Assembly (NCBI GenBank): GCA_017456585.1
Contig: JAFTJD010000055.1
Location: 1-45,581 of the forward strand
Direction of reading: 5' to 3'
DNA length: 45,581 bases
DNA from: Lachnospiraceae bacterium
GTDB taxonomy: Bacteria; Bacillota; Clostridia; Lachnospirales; Lachnospiraceae
Below are positions 26,562 to 34,354 of this stretch, in pieces; position 1 is the first letter of the stretch, and the number at the start of each line of letters is the position of its first letter. Both the position numbers and the translations under genes were made by a program. The notes beneath the pieces were generated by a model. It did no database searches. It was not told the DNA's origin and saw nothing but the letters and a program-made list of their open reading frames with translations.

Positions 26562-27065
26562 CTAATATTTTTTTACTAATTGTCCCACTCTAATTTTTGT
26601 CTTACAGAAATACGAATCCCCCAGAGAATCTATTACAAATACAACAAATTTTTGTCGCTTATCTATATGTTTTGACTCTATCATCCTTTTAATTTCTTCT
26701 TGAAAATCAGAAGCGTTAAAGTAAAATTCAATACACTGTTCAACCCCTACCATAATAGGTAATATCTTAAACTCTGTCATTTTCGTTTGCATATTATTAA
26801 TAAATAGATTACTTCCTTTTCCCTTTACATATAATCCATTTATTACCACATCACGCACACCCTTGTTTTTCACAGAAAGTGTATACATCATATGTGTCTT
26901 ATTATTAATATCAACCGCTATTGAAGAATTAAATTCCACCTTAATTAACTTTGTTATTGGCTGCTTATACTGTTTAACCGCAACTACCACCGCAATAGCT
27001 GTTATCAGCGAGCCTATCGTAGTCCCTATTGCCCCAAATGCATTCCAAAAAGTATTCCAGTCCAT
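26562..27065 (-). CDS. Single-pass membrane protein of unknown function
   Basis: A 167-residue protein with one transmembrane helix near the N-terminus (about 8-32, GAIGTTIGSLITAIAVVVAV), a QYKQPI hinge, and a soluble beta-rich part with YTLSVKNKGVRDVVINGLYV. That part looks like an immunoglobulin-type fold, as in many small phage- or island-borne membrane proteins. The order places the soluble part probably in the cytoplasm, but topology is uncertain. AAGGAG precedes the ATG at 27065. The frame is open upstream and overlaps the transposase gene, but has no ribosome-binding site there. I do not recognise the family. Confidence 0.65.
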   Translation of the reverse strand: MDWNTFWNAFGAIGTTIGSLITAIAVVVAVKQYKQPITKLIKVEFNSSIAVDINNKTHMMYTLSVKNKGVRDVVINGLYVKGKGSNLFINNMQTKMTEFKILPIMVGVEQCIEFYFNASDFQEEIKRMIESKHIDKRQKFVVFVIDSLGDSYFCKTKIRVGQLVKKY

Positions 27066-27105
27066 TGTACTCCTTCTCCTTGTCGTTTTTCGAATGCCAT
27101 GAACA

Positions 27106-27519
27106 TTAATCCATTTTTGTATTATCCGGCTTATGTCGCCTAATGTATGATTTACAATTTTCGAAATGTTCTTGGTCTTTGATTGCATTCCATGACTTAC
27201 CACCCCATAATCCACTTTCAACTTCTTGCACTAAAATAGGATATTCTTTTCTAATAATTCTTGACGAGGCTCCCCAAATTACCTGTCCAATTTTTGATAT
27301 TTCTATTGAAGTCTTAATCAAAACATGAATATGATTATACGCAACTGTGCATTCAATTAAATCTACTCCATCTTTTGCTTGAATCACTTCACGAATTATT
27401 TCTGCTAACCTTACTCTCATTTCTTCATCTAAAAATAAGTTTTTCCTATATTTGGTTGCACCAACCATATGATAATAATCTTGATATGCAGGATAATCAG
27501 ATCTTTGCTTCATTGACAT
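27106..27519 (-). CDS. IS200/IS605-type TnpA (Y1 HUH) transposase, lone copy
   Basis: A 137-residue single-strand transposase of the Y1 HUH class. It has the metal-binding HUH motif in VAYNHIHVLIKT (near 62-73), the N-terminal GATKYRKNLF equivalent to the family YRR/YRK segment, and a C-terminal helix with CKSYIRRHK whose tyrosine would be the nucleophile. Members move by excising one strand at subterminal hairpins. No TnpB and no convincing flanking hairpins are visible, so this may be a degraded or stationary element, or a REP-associated relative. Its downstream neighbour starts 40 bases later. It marks the accessory island as a site of insertion. Confidence 0.8.
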   Translation of the reverse strand: MSMKQRSDYPAYQDYYHMVGATKYRKNLFLDEEMRVRLAEIIREVIQAKDGVDLIECTVAYNHIHVLIKTSIEISKIGQVIWGASSRIIRKEYPILVQEVESGLWGGKSWNAIKDQEHFENCKSYIRRHKPDNTKMD

Positions 27520-27546
27520 AGTACTTTTCCCCCTAATGAAATTATT

Positions 27547-28341
27547 TTACCATGAATTATACCCTTCAAGCTTATAGAGATTTTCAACCAACCTATCAAA
27601 GGATACAATTTTTAAATTCTGCATTTCATACATCAATTGGCTTCTCAGTTCTGTCGCTCTATCAGTCATATATTCTCGTCTACTCACCACAAGATAATAA
27701 TATATTCTGAATGTCGGGATATCTATTCCATGATTAATCAAACCAATATTTCTCATAAAATAATCTCTATTGGAATCTAACCAACGTTTCCAATCCCTTA
27801 TTTGTGTTAAACCCTTTCGAACACTTTCAGATTCCGTATTCTCTGTCTTAAGAATAAATTCTGTATTTGCATTTTCAAATTCTACCAAAACAATGCTATA
27901 ACCATCCGAATTTTTACCAATCAACATGTAATCTGCAATATAATCTGTTCCTAATTTCTGTTCTGGAAACAGATATGCAGCATGATGTCCAAAATTGTAA
28001 TCTAAAAAGATTGAACCCGGAATAAACCATTTTCTATTTTCTTTTATATATTTTTGAAATTGCTGCTCGTTTTCCGAACTCGATAAAACTTCTGCAAACA
28101 TTTCAGCTTCTAACTCAAAATCAACTTCCTCTTTATATTTTCCGAAATGCAAATAATTGTTAGGAAAGTATGAACGTTTTTGCCACAGGAAGTCTCGCAC
28201 ACCTTTATCAGGATGTGAAAATCTAGGAAACCCTCTACTATTCTTTACTGTCGGAATACTTGCATAAGCTATTTCCTTTTCATATGCCTCTTTCTCTTCA
28301 TCCGTTAATATTATTGTATAATCTCTTTCGTATAGATTCAT
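27547..28341 (-). CDS. Shedu-like (DUF4263) nuclease-domain protein
   Basis: A 264-residue protein that I recognise as close to the DUF4263/SduA domain of the Shedu antiphage system, a PD-(D/E)XK-fold nuclease. The region 95-240 fits: EQQFQKYIKENRKWFIPGS, then LGTDYIADYMLIGK with Asp137, IVLVEFENAN with Glu154, and KGLTQIRDWKRWLDSNRDYF with the conserved Q and W. The following PTFRIYYYLVVSRREYMTD matches the domain's later strands. The usual lysine after the acidic strand (ExK) is replaced by Glu/Asn, seen in some Shedu relatives. It stands alone, as known single-gene Shedu systems do, beside a transposase, a membrane protein and a Fic pair. Defence function is inferred from family and context. 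Confidence 0.72.
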   Translation of the reverse strand: MNLYERDYTIILTDEEKEAYEKEIAYASIPTVKNSRGFPRFSHPDKGVRDFLWQKRSYFPNNYLHFGKYKEEVDFELEAEMFAEVLSSSENEQQFQKYIKENRKWFIPGSIFLDYNFGHHAAYLFPEQKLGTDYIADYMLIGKNSDGYSIVLVEFENANTEFILKTENTESESVRKGLTQIRDWKRWLDSNRDYFMRNIGLINHGIDIPTFRIYYYLVVSRREYMTDRATELRSQLMYEMQNLKIVSFDRLVENLYKLEGYNSW

Positions 28342-28399
28342 ACTTGCTCCTTCTTACTCATTGGTTATTTTAGATTATTCTATGGGCTACCCCACCCCC

Positions 28400-29545
28400 T
28401 TACTCCACTTCCTCAACCTCACAATCCTCTAATACAGGAATTGTTATGCCTTGCTCTTGACAGTGCTTTTCAATATTTTCAACTAAATCCGCCTCATCCA
28501 ACAACTCTAGTACATCATAGTGCTTCAACAAATAATCCTGCAACAACTCCGTATCATCCTTCAAAAAAAAATAAACTTGCTCTGGCTGAATGTTCCATTT
28601 TTCAGACAGCAACTGTGTTACATTATTTATGAAAACAATATGCTCCAACTCCACTTCATCTGAGATTTTTTCAGTATTAGACTCAAATTCTCCATGTTCC
28701 ATATAACCTTGATATTCCTTATCACCTATCTTATAGGTTATTTCAATAAAATTGTTAGTAACATCATTCCATACATGAATCTCTGTATTTACCGGAATTT
28801 CAGTTTTATTCTCATCATTAATATTTTCTTCCTGTAGCAGAAATGATGGTGTTAACACTTTATATACAGGCTCGCACCAATGCTCCATTAATCCTGCAAT
28901 AAAAGTTATCATCACCCATTTAATTACAGATACTATTATGGCTTTGCCTTTTTCTCCCCATTTTGCAAGAAACTGATTCAAAAATCCCGCTTTATCCTCT
29001 GTTTCTGCCAGAAAAAGAATATCTTCTTGAATTTCATCCGCAAAAGAATCTCCGAATTCATCACTTTCTACCGCATACTCCCATAATGAAGAATTTATTT
29101 GTGACTCTATAACCTCCTGCAAATTGAGTAATACAGATGGTTCCACTAACATACGGTTTCTGATTTCATCCAGTTGAGAAAACAACTTTGTATCGGGCAA
29201 TATGGGCTGAATATCTTTTAAACAATTAGTTATTGGTTGTATACTCTCCTGCACCTTCTGTGCAACACTTACAAATTCTAAAACTCTATTATACTCTTCC
29301 AACACAGGATTTAAAATCCGCTGTACTGCTGAAAAACTTTTAAACACCGCTTCATGCATTTCTCTATATTTCTGTAACTCATTCATAAAAGAAAGTAGCG
29401 CTGGTTCCACCTGAATACTTTGAAATTGGTTTACGGCATTTGCATATACGAGTATATTTCTATCCATTGTAGATAATACTGTGGGAGTCATAAACTTCTC
29501 TCTTATTCGGTTTTGTGTTTTTATAAACTCTTCCATACTTCCCAT
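28400..29545 (-). CDS. Membrane-associated protein with C-terminal DUF3791-like domain
   Basis: A 381-residue protein. The first 180 residues are helical and may form coiled coils (for instance VEPALLSFMNELQKYREMH). A hydrophobic segment near 197-220 (IIVSVIKWVMITFIAGLM) is a probable transmembrane helix. The C-terminal part has a strand-rich piece and then HIVFINNVTQLLSEKWNIQ with EQVYFFLKDDTELLQDYLLK and HYDVLELLDEADLVENIE. This last block resembles DUF3791, which in Lachnospiraceae often accompanies ADP-ribosyltransferase-like toxin-antitoxin genes. Match quality is moderate by memory only. GGGGGATG precedes the ATG at 29545. It follows the Fic gene by 34 bases on the same strand and may be part of that unit. 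Confidence 0.6.
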   Translation of the reverse strand: MGSMEEFIKTQNRIREKFMTPTVLSTMDRNILVYANAVNQFQSIQVEPALLSFMNELQKYREMHEAVFKSFSAVQRILNPVLEEYNRVLEFVSVAQKVQESIQPITNCLKDIQPILPDTKLFSQLDEIRNRMLVEPSVLLNLQEVIESQINSSLWEYAVESDEFGDSFADEIQEDILFLAETEDKAGFLNQFLAKWGEKGKAIIVSVIKWVMITFIAGLMEHWCEPVYKVLTPSFLLQEENINDENKTEIPVNTEIHVWNDVTNNFIEITYKIGDKEYQGYMEHGEFESNTEKISDEVELEHIVFINNVTQLLSEKWNIQPEQVYFFLKDDTELLQDYLLKHYDVLELLDEADLVENIEKHCQEQGITIPVLEDCEVEEVE

Positions 29546-29579
29546 CTTTCATCCCCCTCATTTCCCATTAGTTCACTTG

Positions 29580-30290
29580 CTAATCTTTCTTTATCGAATA
29601 CTTTTCTCTAAACGCTTCATAATCTGCTTTGGCAATTTCATATTGCTCTCCTGACTGTTCCTCATTCATGGAATACTCTGACTCCTGTGTCTCACCTTGC
29701 AATGCATCTGAAATAATCCTTTTCAAATACTCCTTCTGGTCATAATTCGCCATAACCAGCGAATCCCTCACATACATCGGATTATTCCGCAGCAATGCCA
29801 CCTGAAAATCTACACCTTTTCCCTTTAAATAATGCCACAGAAATGTAATGCAGGTTCTGGTGTTTCCTTCTCTGAAAGGATGAATACTCCATAATTCCAA
29901 TAAGAAATCAGAAACCGCTTCTCCCTTTTTCGTAGTCTTCATCCAATCAATATCTGCATATTCTTGCAACAATTTCTTTAAGCGTTTCTCAATCTCATGG
30001 TAATCTGCATATTCTGCGGAGCCACCGGACAAAACACGCTCGCTCTTATATAGATTCTCTTTTCGGAATGTTCCTGCCCATTCATAAATATCCCCAAATA
30101 AATACTTATGAATATTTACCATGTGCTCTACATCATAAGTATAGGCAATCCTTGTCGGCTTCACATCTAATCCCAGCAGTTTTGCAAATACTTTCTGTAT
30201 TTCAAACTTTTCCAAAAGTTCCTTTTCACGAATGTTATATTTATTAATAAGGACATCACTTTCCGGGTAACAATTTTTTCCACCGCTCAT
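29580..30290 (-). CDS. Fic/DOC-family protein (probable AMPylating toxin)
   Basis: A 236-residue Fic protein. The catalytic motif IHPFREGNTRT (His137 to Arg145) matches HPFxxGN(G/T)R, where the histidine starts AMP transfer and the second part binds nucleotide. The flap segment EWAGTFRKENLYKS and the helix VEHMVNIHKYLFGDIYEWAGT lie upstream as in the Fic fold. No inhibitory S/TxxxE(G/N) helix is obvious in the protein, so inhibition should come from a separate partner. The HTH gene directly upstream (three-base gap, with a shared ribosome-binding site over its stop) is that candidate. The pair is a toxin-antitoxin module: Fic toxins usually AMPylate gyrase, topoisomerase IV or other host enzymes. 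The target here is unknown. Confidence 0.9.
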   Translation of the reverse strand: MSGGKNCYPESDVLINKYNIREKELLEKFEIQKVFAKLLGLDVKPTRIAYTYDVEHMVNIHKYLFGDIYEWAGTFRKENLYKSERVLSGGSAEYADYHEIEKRLKKLLQEYADIDWMKTTKKGEAVSDFLLELWSIHPFREGNTRTCITFLWHYLKGKGVDFQVALLRNNPMYVRDSLVMANYDQKEYLKRIISDALQGETQESEYSMNEEQSGEQYEIAKADYEAFREKYSIKKD

Positions 30291-30293
30291 ATA

Positions 30294-30653
30294 TTACGCT
30301 CCTAAATACTCAAATCTATCAATTCTGGTTTCCATCTCTTCCAACGTTATTTTTCCAAAAATATAGGAATCTAACACCCCTAAAAACAATTCATCAGGAC
30401 CATTTGTAGCACTTAACATAATAGCCATAGCGTTTTCCACACTCTTTCTCCTCGCTTCACACGCTTCTACATAACTTGGGCTGATAAGCATCCCTTTATA
30501 CTGTAAAATTGTTCTCATCATATTTATAACATATGCCGGAGGGTTTCTTCTTTCCTGTTCCCAATCTTTCAACGTAGAAACCGGAACATCAAACATTTGG
30601 GCAAATTTACTCTGGCTTAATCCTGTTTGTAAACGTAATTCTCTTACTTCCAT
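30294..30653 (-). CDS. XRE-type HTH antitoxin/regulator of the Fic gene
   Basis: A 119-residue protein with an N-terminal Cro/CI helix-turn-helix (LRLQTGLSQSKFAQMFDVP, then VSTLKDWEQERRNPPAYV, the standard pattern of antitoxin repressors). A C-terminal helical region of about 50 residues ends in KITLEEMETRIDRFEYLGA. The C-terminal part may bind the Fic protein, but I see no classical inhibitory motif. The ATG at 30653 is chosen for GGAGGT six bases upstream; an extended frame from 30695 has none. It is the first gene of the Fic unit and probably represses its own promoter. Confidence 0.8.
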   Translation of the reverse strand: MEVRELRLQTGLSQSKFAQMFDVPVSTLKDWEQERRNPPAYVINMMRTILQYKGMLISPSYVEACEARRKSVENAMAIMLSATNGPDELFLGVLDSYIFGKITLEEMETRIDRFEYLGA

Positions 30654-30732
30654 GATATTACCTCCACTTAATTCTCTATATATAGTATACGGCATTGCCT
30701 ACCATTATGCAAGGTATTTCAAAAATTATGCC

Positions 30733-30790
30733 ATTTCAAAAAGTGCACAAAGTATTGCAAATTCCAAATACTTTGTGCACTTTTTGAAAT
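30733..30790. repeat. Perfect 24-bp inverted repeat with 10-bp loop
   Basis: Left arm 30733-30756 (ATTTCAAAAAGTGCACAAAG..) and right arm 30767-30790 are exact reverse complements. It lies upstream of the Fic antitoxin gene and downstream of the nuclease-YfaP gene. It is too long for an ordinary terminator. It could be a miniature mobile element, an IS200-type hairpin or an operator. Confidence 0.9.
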
Positions 30791-30808
30791 AATATTGTTT
30801 TTGATTAA

Positions 30809-30846
30809 ACGGCGGTGAATCGCCAAACATTTCTTTTCACCGCCGT
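30809..30846 (-). terminator. Hairpin after the nuclease-YfaP gene
   Basis: ACGGCGGTGAA (30809-30819) and TTCACCGCCGT (30836-30846) make an 11-bp GC-rich stem with a 16-base loop, about 80 bases past the stop codon on the minus strand. T-runs are weak, so the terminator role is likely but not certain. Confidence 0.55.
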
Positions 30847-30926
30847 CTTAATAAATCATAATAAAAAATAATTTTTCAAATATGCTATACCAATTCATTC
30901 ACTCTTACATATCTGTATAATATAAA

Positions 30927-32765
30927 TTATAAACATTTATCGCCAAATTTGTTTATTATACTAATTGTCCCCTCTTGTGCATTAGCCCGTAGCACATGCC
31001 ACCAATTCTTTGAATTTGATATAGGTTGACATTCTATTCTTAGTTTCTCACCTGTTGATATATTATTTACAGTTAGCGAACATTTACAATCCCCAAAATG
31101 CAGATTAGATGTATAATTATTTACCCATATATCATATATTCCTGCATTCCATTCTTGCAGCATTATTTCTTCTTTTCCGGGACATTCACGCACATCCCCA
31201 GCATAACTCGCTTCTACTATTTCAGCCTTGGCATAAGATAAAACCTTTACATCTTGTGTTTCACCGGACTCTCTATACACGAGATACAAATCCAAATCTT
31301 GTCCTTTTTGCAGACCATCCCAGATAAGCGTAAACAATATTCTATCCTGTTTTCCAAATATGCCATCACAAACTTTAGCTTGTACTAATCTGTAAACTTC
31401 TATCGAAAAATCATCTACACATTTCATTCCTGGGCGGCATAACGAAAACATTCCATATCTTTCTTTTTTAATTGCGCCTAATCTACCCTCAACCTTTTCT
31501 TTATTAATCTCTCCATAATCCGCCAACAACACTTTTGCATTAGTTCTGTTGTTAGCATAATCTATGATTGCATTGCTAAAGTTTTTAGTATTTGATTTTT
31601 TATATTGTTTACACTCAACTACTACTATAGAATCCTCCGAATTATCTGCTCTTCCATACACAATTGAATAATCCGGTTGTATTCCTTCCTTTCTACCACT
31701 TCCCACAGGTGTAACACTAGTTTTTGTTCTTAGTTCTGTCCAGAACTCAAATATTTCATCTCCATATATCGCTTTAGCAATACACGCTCCTGAAAACGGA
31801 AATGATAAAACACCTTTTTCGATATTAAAGGATAGTTTATCCTTAGGAAACTTAGCAATCATCTGTGTAAATATCCAAATAGAATATACTTCATGACGCC
31901 TTTTCCATATTGGTAGTTGCAAAAACTGGTTCCATTTTTCTACTACAACGTCACATGAAAAATCTACAATTTTTAAATTCTTAATAAAGTCATCTAATTC
32001 TTCTTTTATTCTTATTTGTTCTTCATTTGATAATTCATCATAATTTTCCGCTAGCAAGTATAGGTTCTCTAATATGCTATTTAAACAATAATCAATTTCT
32101 GACCAAAGCAAAGGATCTTCCCGTTTTTGACATTCTCTCCACCAACCGTCTCTTGGTATCTCTGTTGAACGATAATAATAAAATAACGCTTTCCAGAAAG
32201 AATATGCCTTCAATAATTCCTCTTCAATAGTACGTCCATTAACAATCTGCTCATAATCTAATTTTTTAGTTGGCCAACTATTCATGTTGTGAAAATATTG
32301 TTCTTTCCACTCTTTATATACAATGCTTTTAACATCATATGATTTATTTCTTTGACATCTTATGTTCCATAATTTCCGTAATTGTTCTTCTGTAAGCACT
32401 ATATAATTTTGATGCACCTGAATTTCTTGCAATGACTTTTTTGCATGCAGAAAATGCTCTATATTAAATGTCTCACTAACTGAATCACTTGACTTATACT
32501 CTATCTCAATATTCTCTGTAGATGACTGAGCTTTACATTGTTCGAACAATGATAAGATATCCTCATACATAAAACTCAATGGAGAAATTACTTTAAAAAA
32601 ACTCCTTAATAATTCTTCCTGTAACAATGTGCAGATTTCTTTTTCATCAGTAATCATCATATCTTCTAACATATCATTCAATAAACTTTTGTCATAATAT
32701 GTATCCCCAAAATTCCCCATTAACTTTAGTCTTTCCCATAATTCATACGTGTTTTCATTTCTCAT
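30927..32765 (-). CDS. Large protein with PD-(D/E)XK nuclease-like core and C-terminal YfaP-like domain
   Basis: A 612-residue soluble protein with no family name I can give. Residues 1-350 are mostly helical. A restriction-endonuclease-like core is visible at about 360-415: QPDYSIVYGRAD gives Asp365 and VVVECKQYKK gives Glu384 and Lys386, the D...ExK pattern, followed by an ANNRTNAKVLLADYGEIN helix-strand. The C-terminal domain from about 475 (FTLIWDGLQKGQDLDLYLVY, then IMLQEWNAGIYDIWVNNYTS) resembles the DUF2135/YfaP beta-sandwich that binds partners or polymers. A nuclease joined to such a domain would suit a defence or immunity protein. It stands alone, is AT-rich and is flanked by inverted repeats. 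Function is inference. Confidence 0.65.
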   Translation of the reverse strand: MRNENTYELWERLKLMGNFGDTYYDKSLLNDMLEDMMITDEKEICTLLQEELLRSFFKVISPLSFMYEDILSLFEQCKAQSSTENIEIEYKSSDSVSETFNIEHFLHAKKSLQEIQVHQNYIVLTEEQLRKLWNIRCQRNKSYDVKSIVYKEWKEQYFHNMNSWPTKKLDYEQIVNGRTIEEELLKAYSFWKALFYYYRSTEIPRDGWWRECQKREDPLLWSEIDYCLNSILENLYLLAENYDELSNEEQIRIKEELDDFIKNLKIVDFSCDVVVEKWNQFLQLPIWKRRHEVYSIWIFTQMIAKFPKDKLSFNIEKGVLSFPFSGACIAKAIYGDEIFEFWTELRTKTSVTPVGSGRKEGIQPDYSIVYGRADNSEDSIVVVECKQYKKSNTKNFSNAIIDYANNRTNAKVLLADYGEINKEKVEGRLGAIKKERYGMFSLCRPGMKCVDDFSIEVYRLVQAKVCDGIFGKQDRILFTLIWDGLQKGQDLDLYLVYRESGETQDVKVLSYAKAEIVEASYAGDVRECPGKEEIMLQEWNAGIYDIWVNNYTSNLHFGDCKCSLTVNNISTGEKLRIECQPISNSKNWWHVLRANAQEGTISIINKFGDKCL

Positions 32766-33163
32766 ATTAACCCTCTCCAGTATGTTCTAATAGATTTATA
32801 TTCCATATACTTATTTTACCACCAATTTCGAAACTTAAAAATTTTTCTTTTTTTGAATCGAAAAACCCATGCACCCGCCACCCGGCAAGCACATGGATCT
32901 CTACACCATTTCAATATGATATTTGACGTCTCCGTCCCCAAATCAGCTACATTCTACTACACCATTTACTACACCATTTTGATGTGAAATTACACCAATT
33001 TGCGATAAATTACGATACATCTGTCTTTTCTTCAAAAGTCCGCAAGCCCTTGAAAACACTGTGTTTTTCAGCATTTTAGGAAGTCCGGAAATCATGCAAG
33101 CATAAACTCAACAAATCCCTGCTTGTATAAACTCCATGATACCGGAGCAAAATGTATATTCCC
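32766..33163. other. Gene-free 398-bp junction at the island's holA end, with short direct repeats
   Basis: No credible gene is seen. CTACACCATTT occurs at 32911-32921, 32957-32967 and 32969-32979, with a near copy (TACACCAATT) further on. A hairpin TGAAAACAC/GTGTTTTTCA (33051-33070) precedes the holA end and AAGTCCG occurs twice nearby. The mix suggests leftover mobile-element or attachment-site sequence at the border of the accessory island, but no integrase is present. Confidence 0.5.
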
Positions 33164-34147
33164 CTACGAACTGCATTTTACTATAAGAAGTTCAACGCCC
33201 AACTTATCACTGAGCGAACCGGTCTTTATTCCTTCCTCTGTATCTGCACATTCAGAAAGTGCTTCTTCAAGTGCTCTCTTCGTAAATTTCCCCGCCTGTG
33301 TCATGTATTTACCTGCTACGAAAGCCTGAACCTTAAGCTTATCGGCAATCTGCGCCTTAGCAAAGCCTTTATCTATATATTCCTTAGCCTGCACAAGCTT
33401 ACCGAATTGTCTTGCCACCATAAAAAGAATCCTAAGCGGCGGCTCCTTTAACTGCAACAAATCGCCATAAAGCTCCAAGGCTCTTTTTTGCTTCTTTTCA
33501 CTTATGGCATCTATCATATCAAAGATTCTTCCGTTAATCTGGTCTGTACATACGGCATCAATATCTTCACTTGTAATTACATCCCTGCCATAGGTATAAG
33601 CTATGAGCTTGTCAAGCTCGTTATTGATATTATCCATATCATTACCGGTTCGTTCCAAAAGAATATCCATATCTCGTCTGGTTATATTCTTCCCTTCATG
33701 AGCAAGCTTCTTTATCATCCAGTCAATAAGCATATTATCGGGCTGTCTTCCCATCTCTATGGCACTTCCTGCTGATGTGACCGCCTTATAGAGTTTACTA
33801 CGCTTATCCACCTCATTTTCTACAAAAAGAAGGACTACCGTATCCGGCATAGCCTTTATATAGTCACAGAATTCATCCGATACCGCGCTCTTGAAAAAGC
33901 CACTGTTCTCTACAATTATAAGCCTTCTGTCAGCAAAAAAGGGCATAGTATCTGCGATAGCCATAATCTCTTTCTCATTCGAAGCTTCCTTGCCCTCAAA
34001 ATAATTATAGTTCATGGAATCTTCTTCCCCTATTATAGCTTTCTTAACCTGATTCTTATAAGTTCGCTTTAAATATGACTCTTCTCCAAAGAAAAGATAG
34101 ACTCTCTTCCATTCGCCTGTCTTCAGCGCATTCTTAAGATTCTGCAT
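33164..34147 (-). CDS. holA: DNA polymerase III subunit delta
   Basis: The delta subunit opens the sliding clamp in the clamp loader. The 327-residue protein begins MQNLKNALKTGEWKRVYLFFGEE, with YLFFGEESYL being the family signature. It continues with MAIADTMPFFADRRLIIVEN, KKLAHEGKNITRRDMDILLERTGNDM, and the domain III region with KEPPLRILFMVARQFGKLVQAKEY, all typical. Residues around the SLEKL-like loop are not conserved in this subunit, as expected. It is adjacent to comEC as in Bacillus, where comEC, yqeN (holA) and rpsT are neighbours. Here rpsT is on the far side of the 10-kb accessory island. Confidence 0.95.
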   Translation of the reverse strand: MQNLKNALKTGEWKRVYLFFGEESYLKRTYKNQVKKAIIGEEDSMNYNYFEGKEASNEKEIMAIADTMPFFADRRLIIVENSGFFKSAVSDEFCDYIKAMPDTVVLLFVENEVDKRSKLYKAVTSAGSAIEMGRQPDNMLIDWMIKKLAHEGKNITRRDMDILLERTGNDMDNINNELDKLIAYTYGRDVITSEDIDAVCTDQINGRIFDMIDAISEKKQKRALELYGDLLQLKEPPLRILFMVARQFGKLVQAKEYIDKGFAKAQIADKLKVQAFVAGKYMTQAGKFTKRALEEALSECADTEEGIKTGSLSDKLGVELLIVKCSS

Positions 34148-34183
34148 ATATACCTCTCTTGCTACTGTTTATGAATTCTCTAA

Positions 34184-34278
34184 GCCGCAAGCTTACCCTG
34201 CTTATTTGCAGGCCGCAGGCTTACCCTGCTTATTTGCAGGCCGCAGGCTTACCCTGCTTATTTGCAGGCCGCAAGCTT
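34184..34278. repeat. 28-bp tandem repeat, three copies plus a partial, between comEC and holA
   Basis: Units start at 34184, 34212 and 34240, each GCCGCAGGCTTACCCTGC followed by TTATTTGCAG (the first has GCAAGC). An 11-bp partial GCCGCAAGCTT begins at 34268. Each unit can fold through CCTGC/GCAGG. No spacers separate the copies, so it is not a CRISPR. Confidence 0.92.
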
Positions 34279-34354
34279 GTACTCACATAACTTCCACTTC
34301 AATCCATACGCATAGTATACCATGTCAGCTCATTTTTGCCAATGGATATTGTCT

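Noticed and set aside
34184..34278. CRISPR-like array
   Set aside because: The 28-bp units are directly joined without spacers and no cas gene is present.
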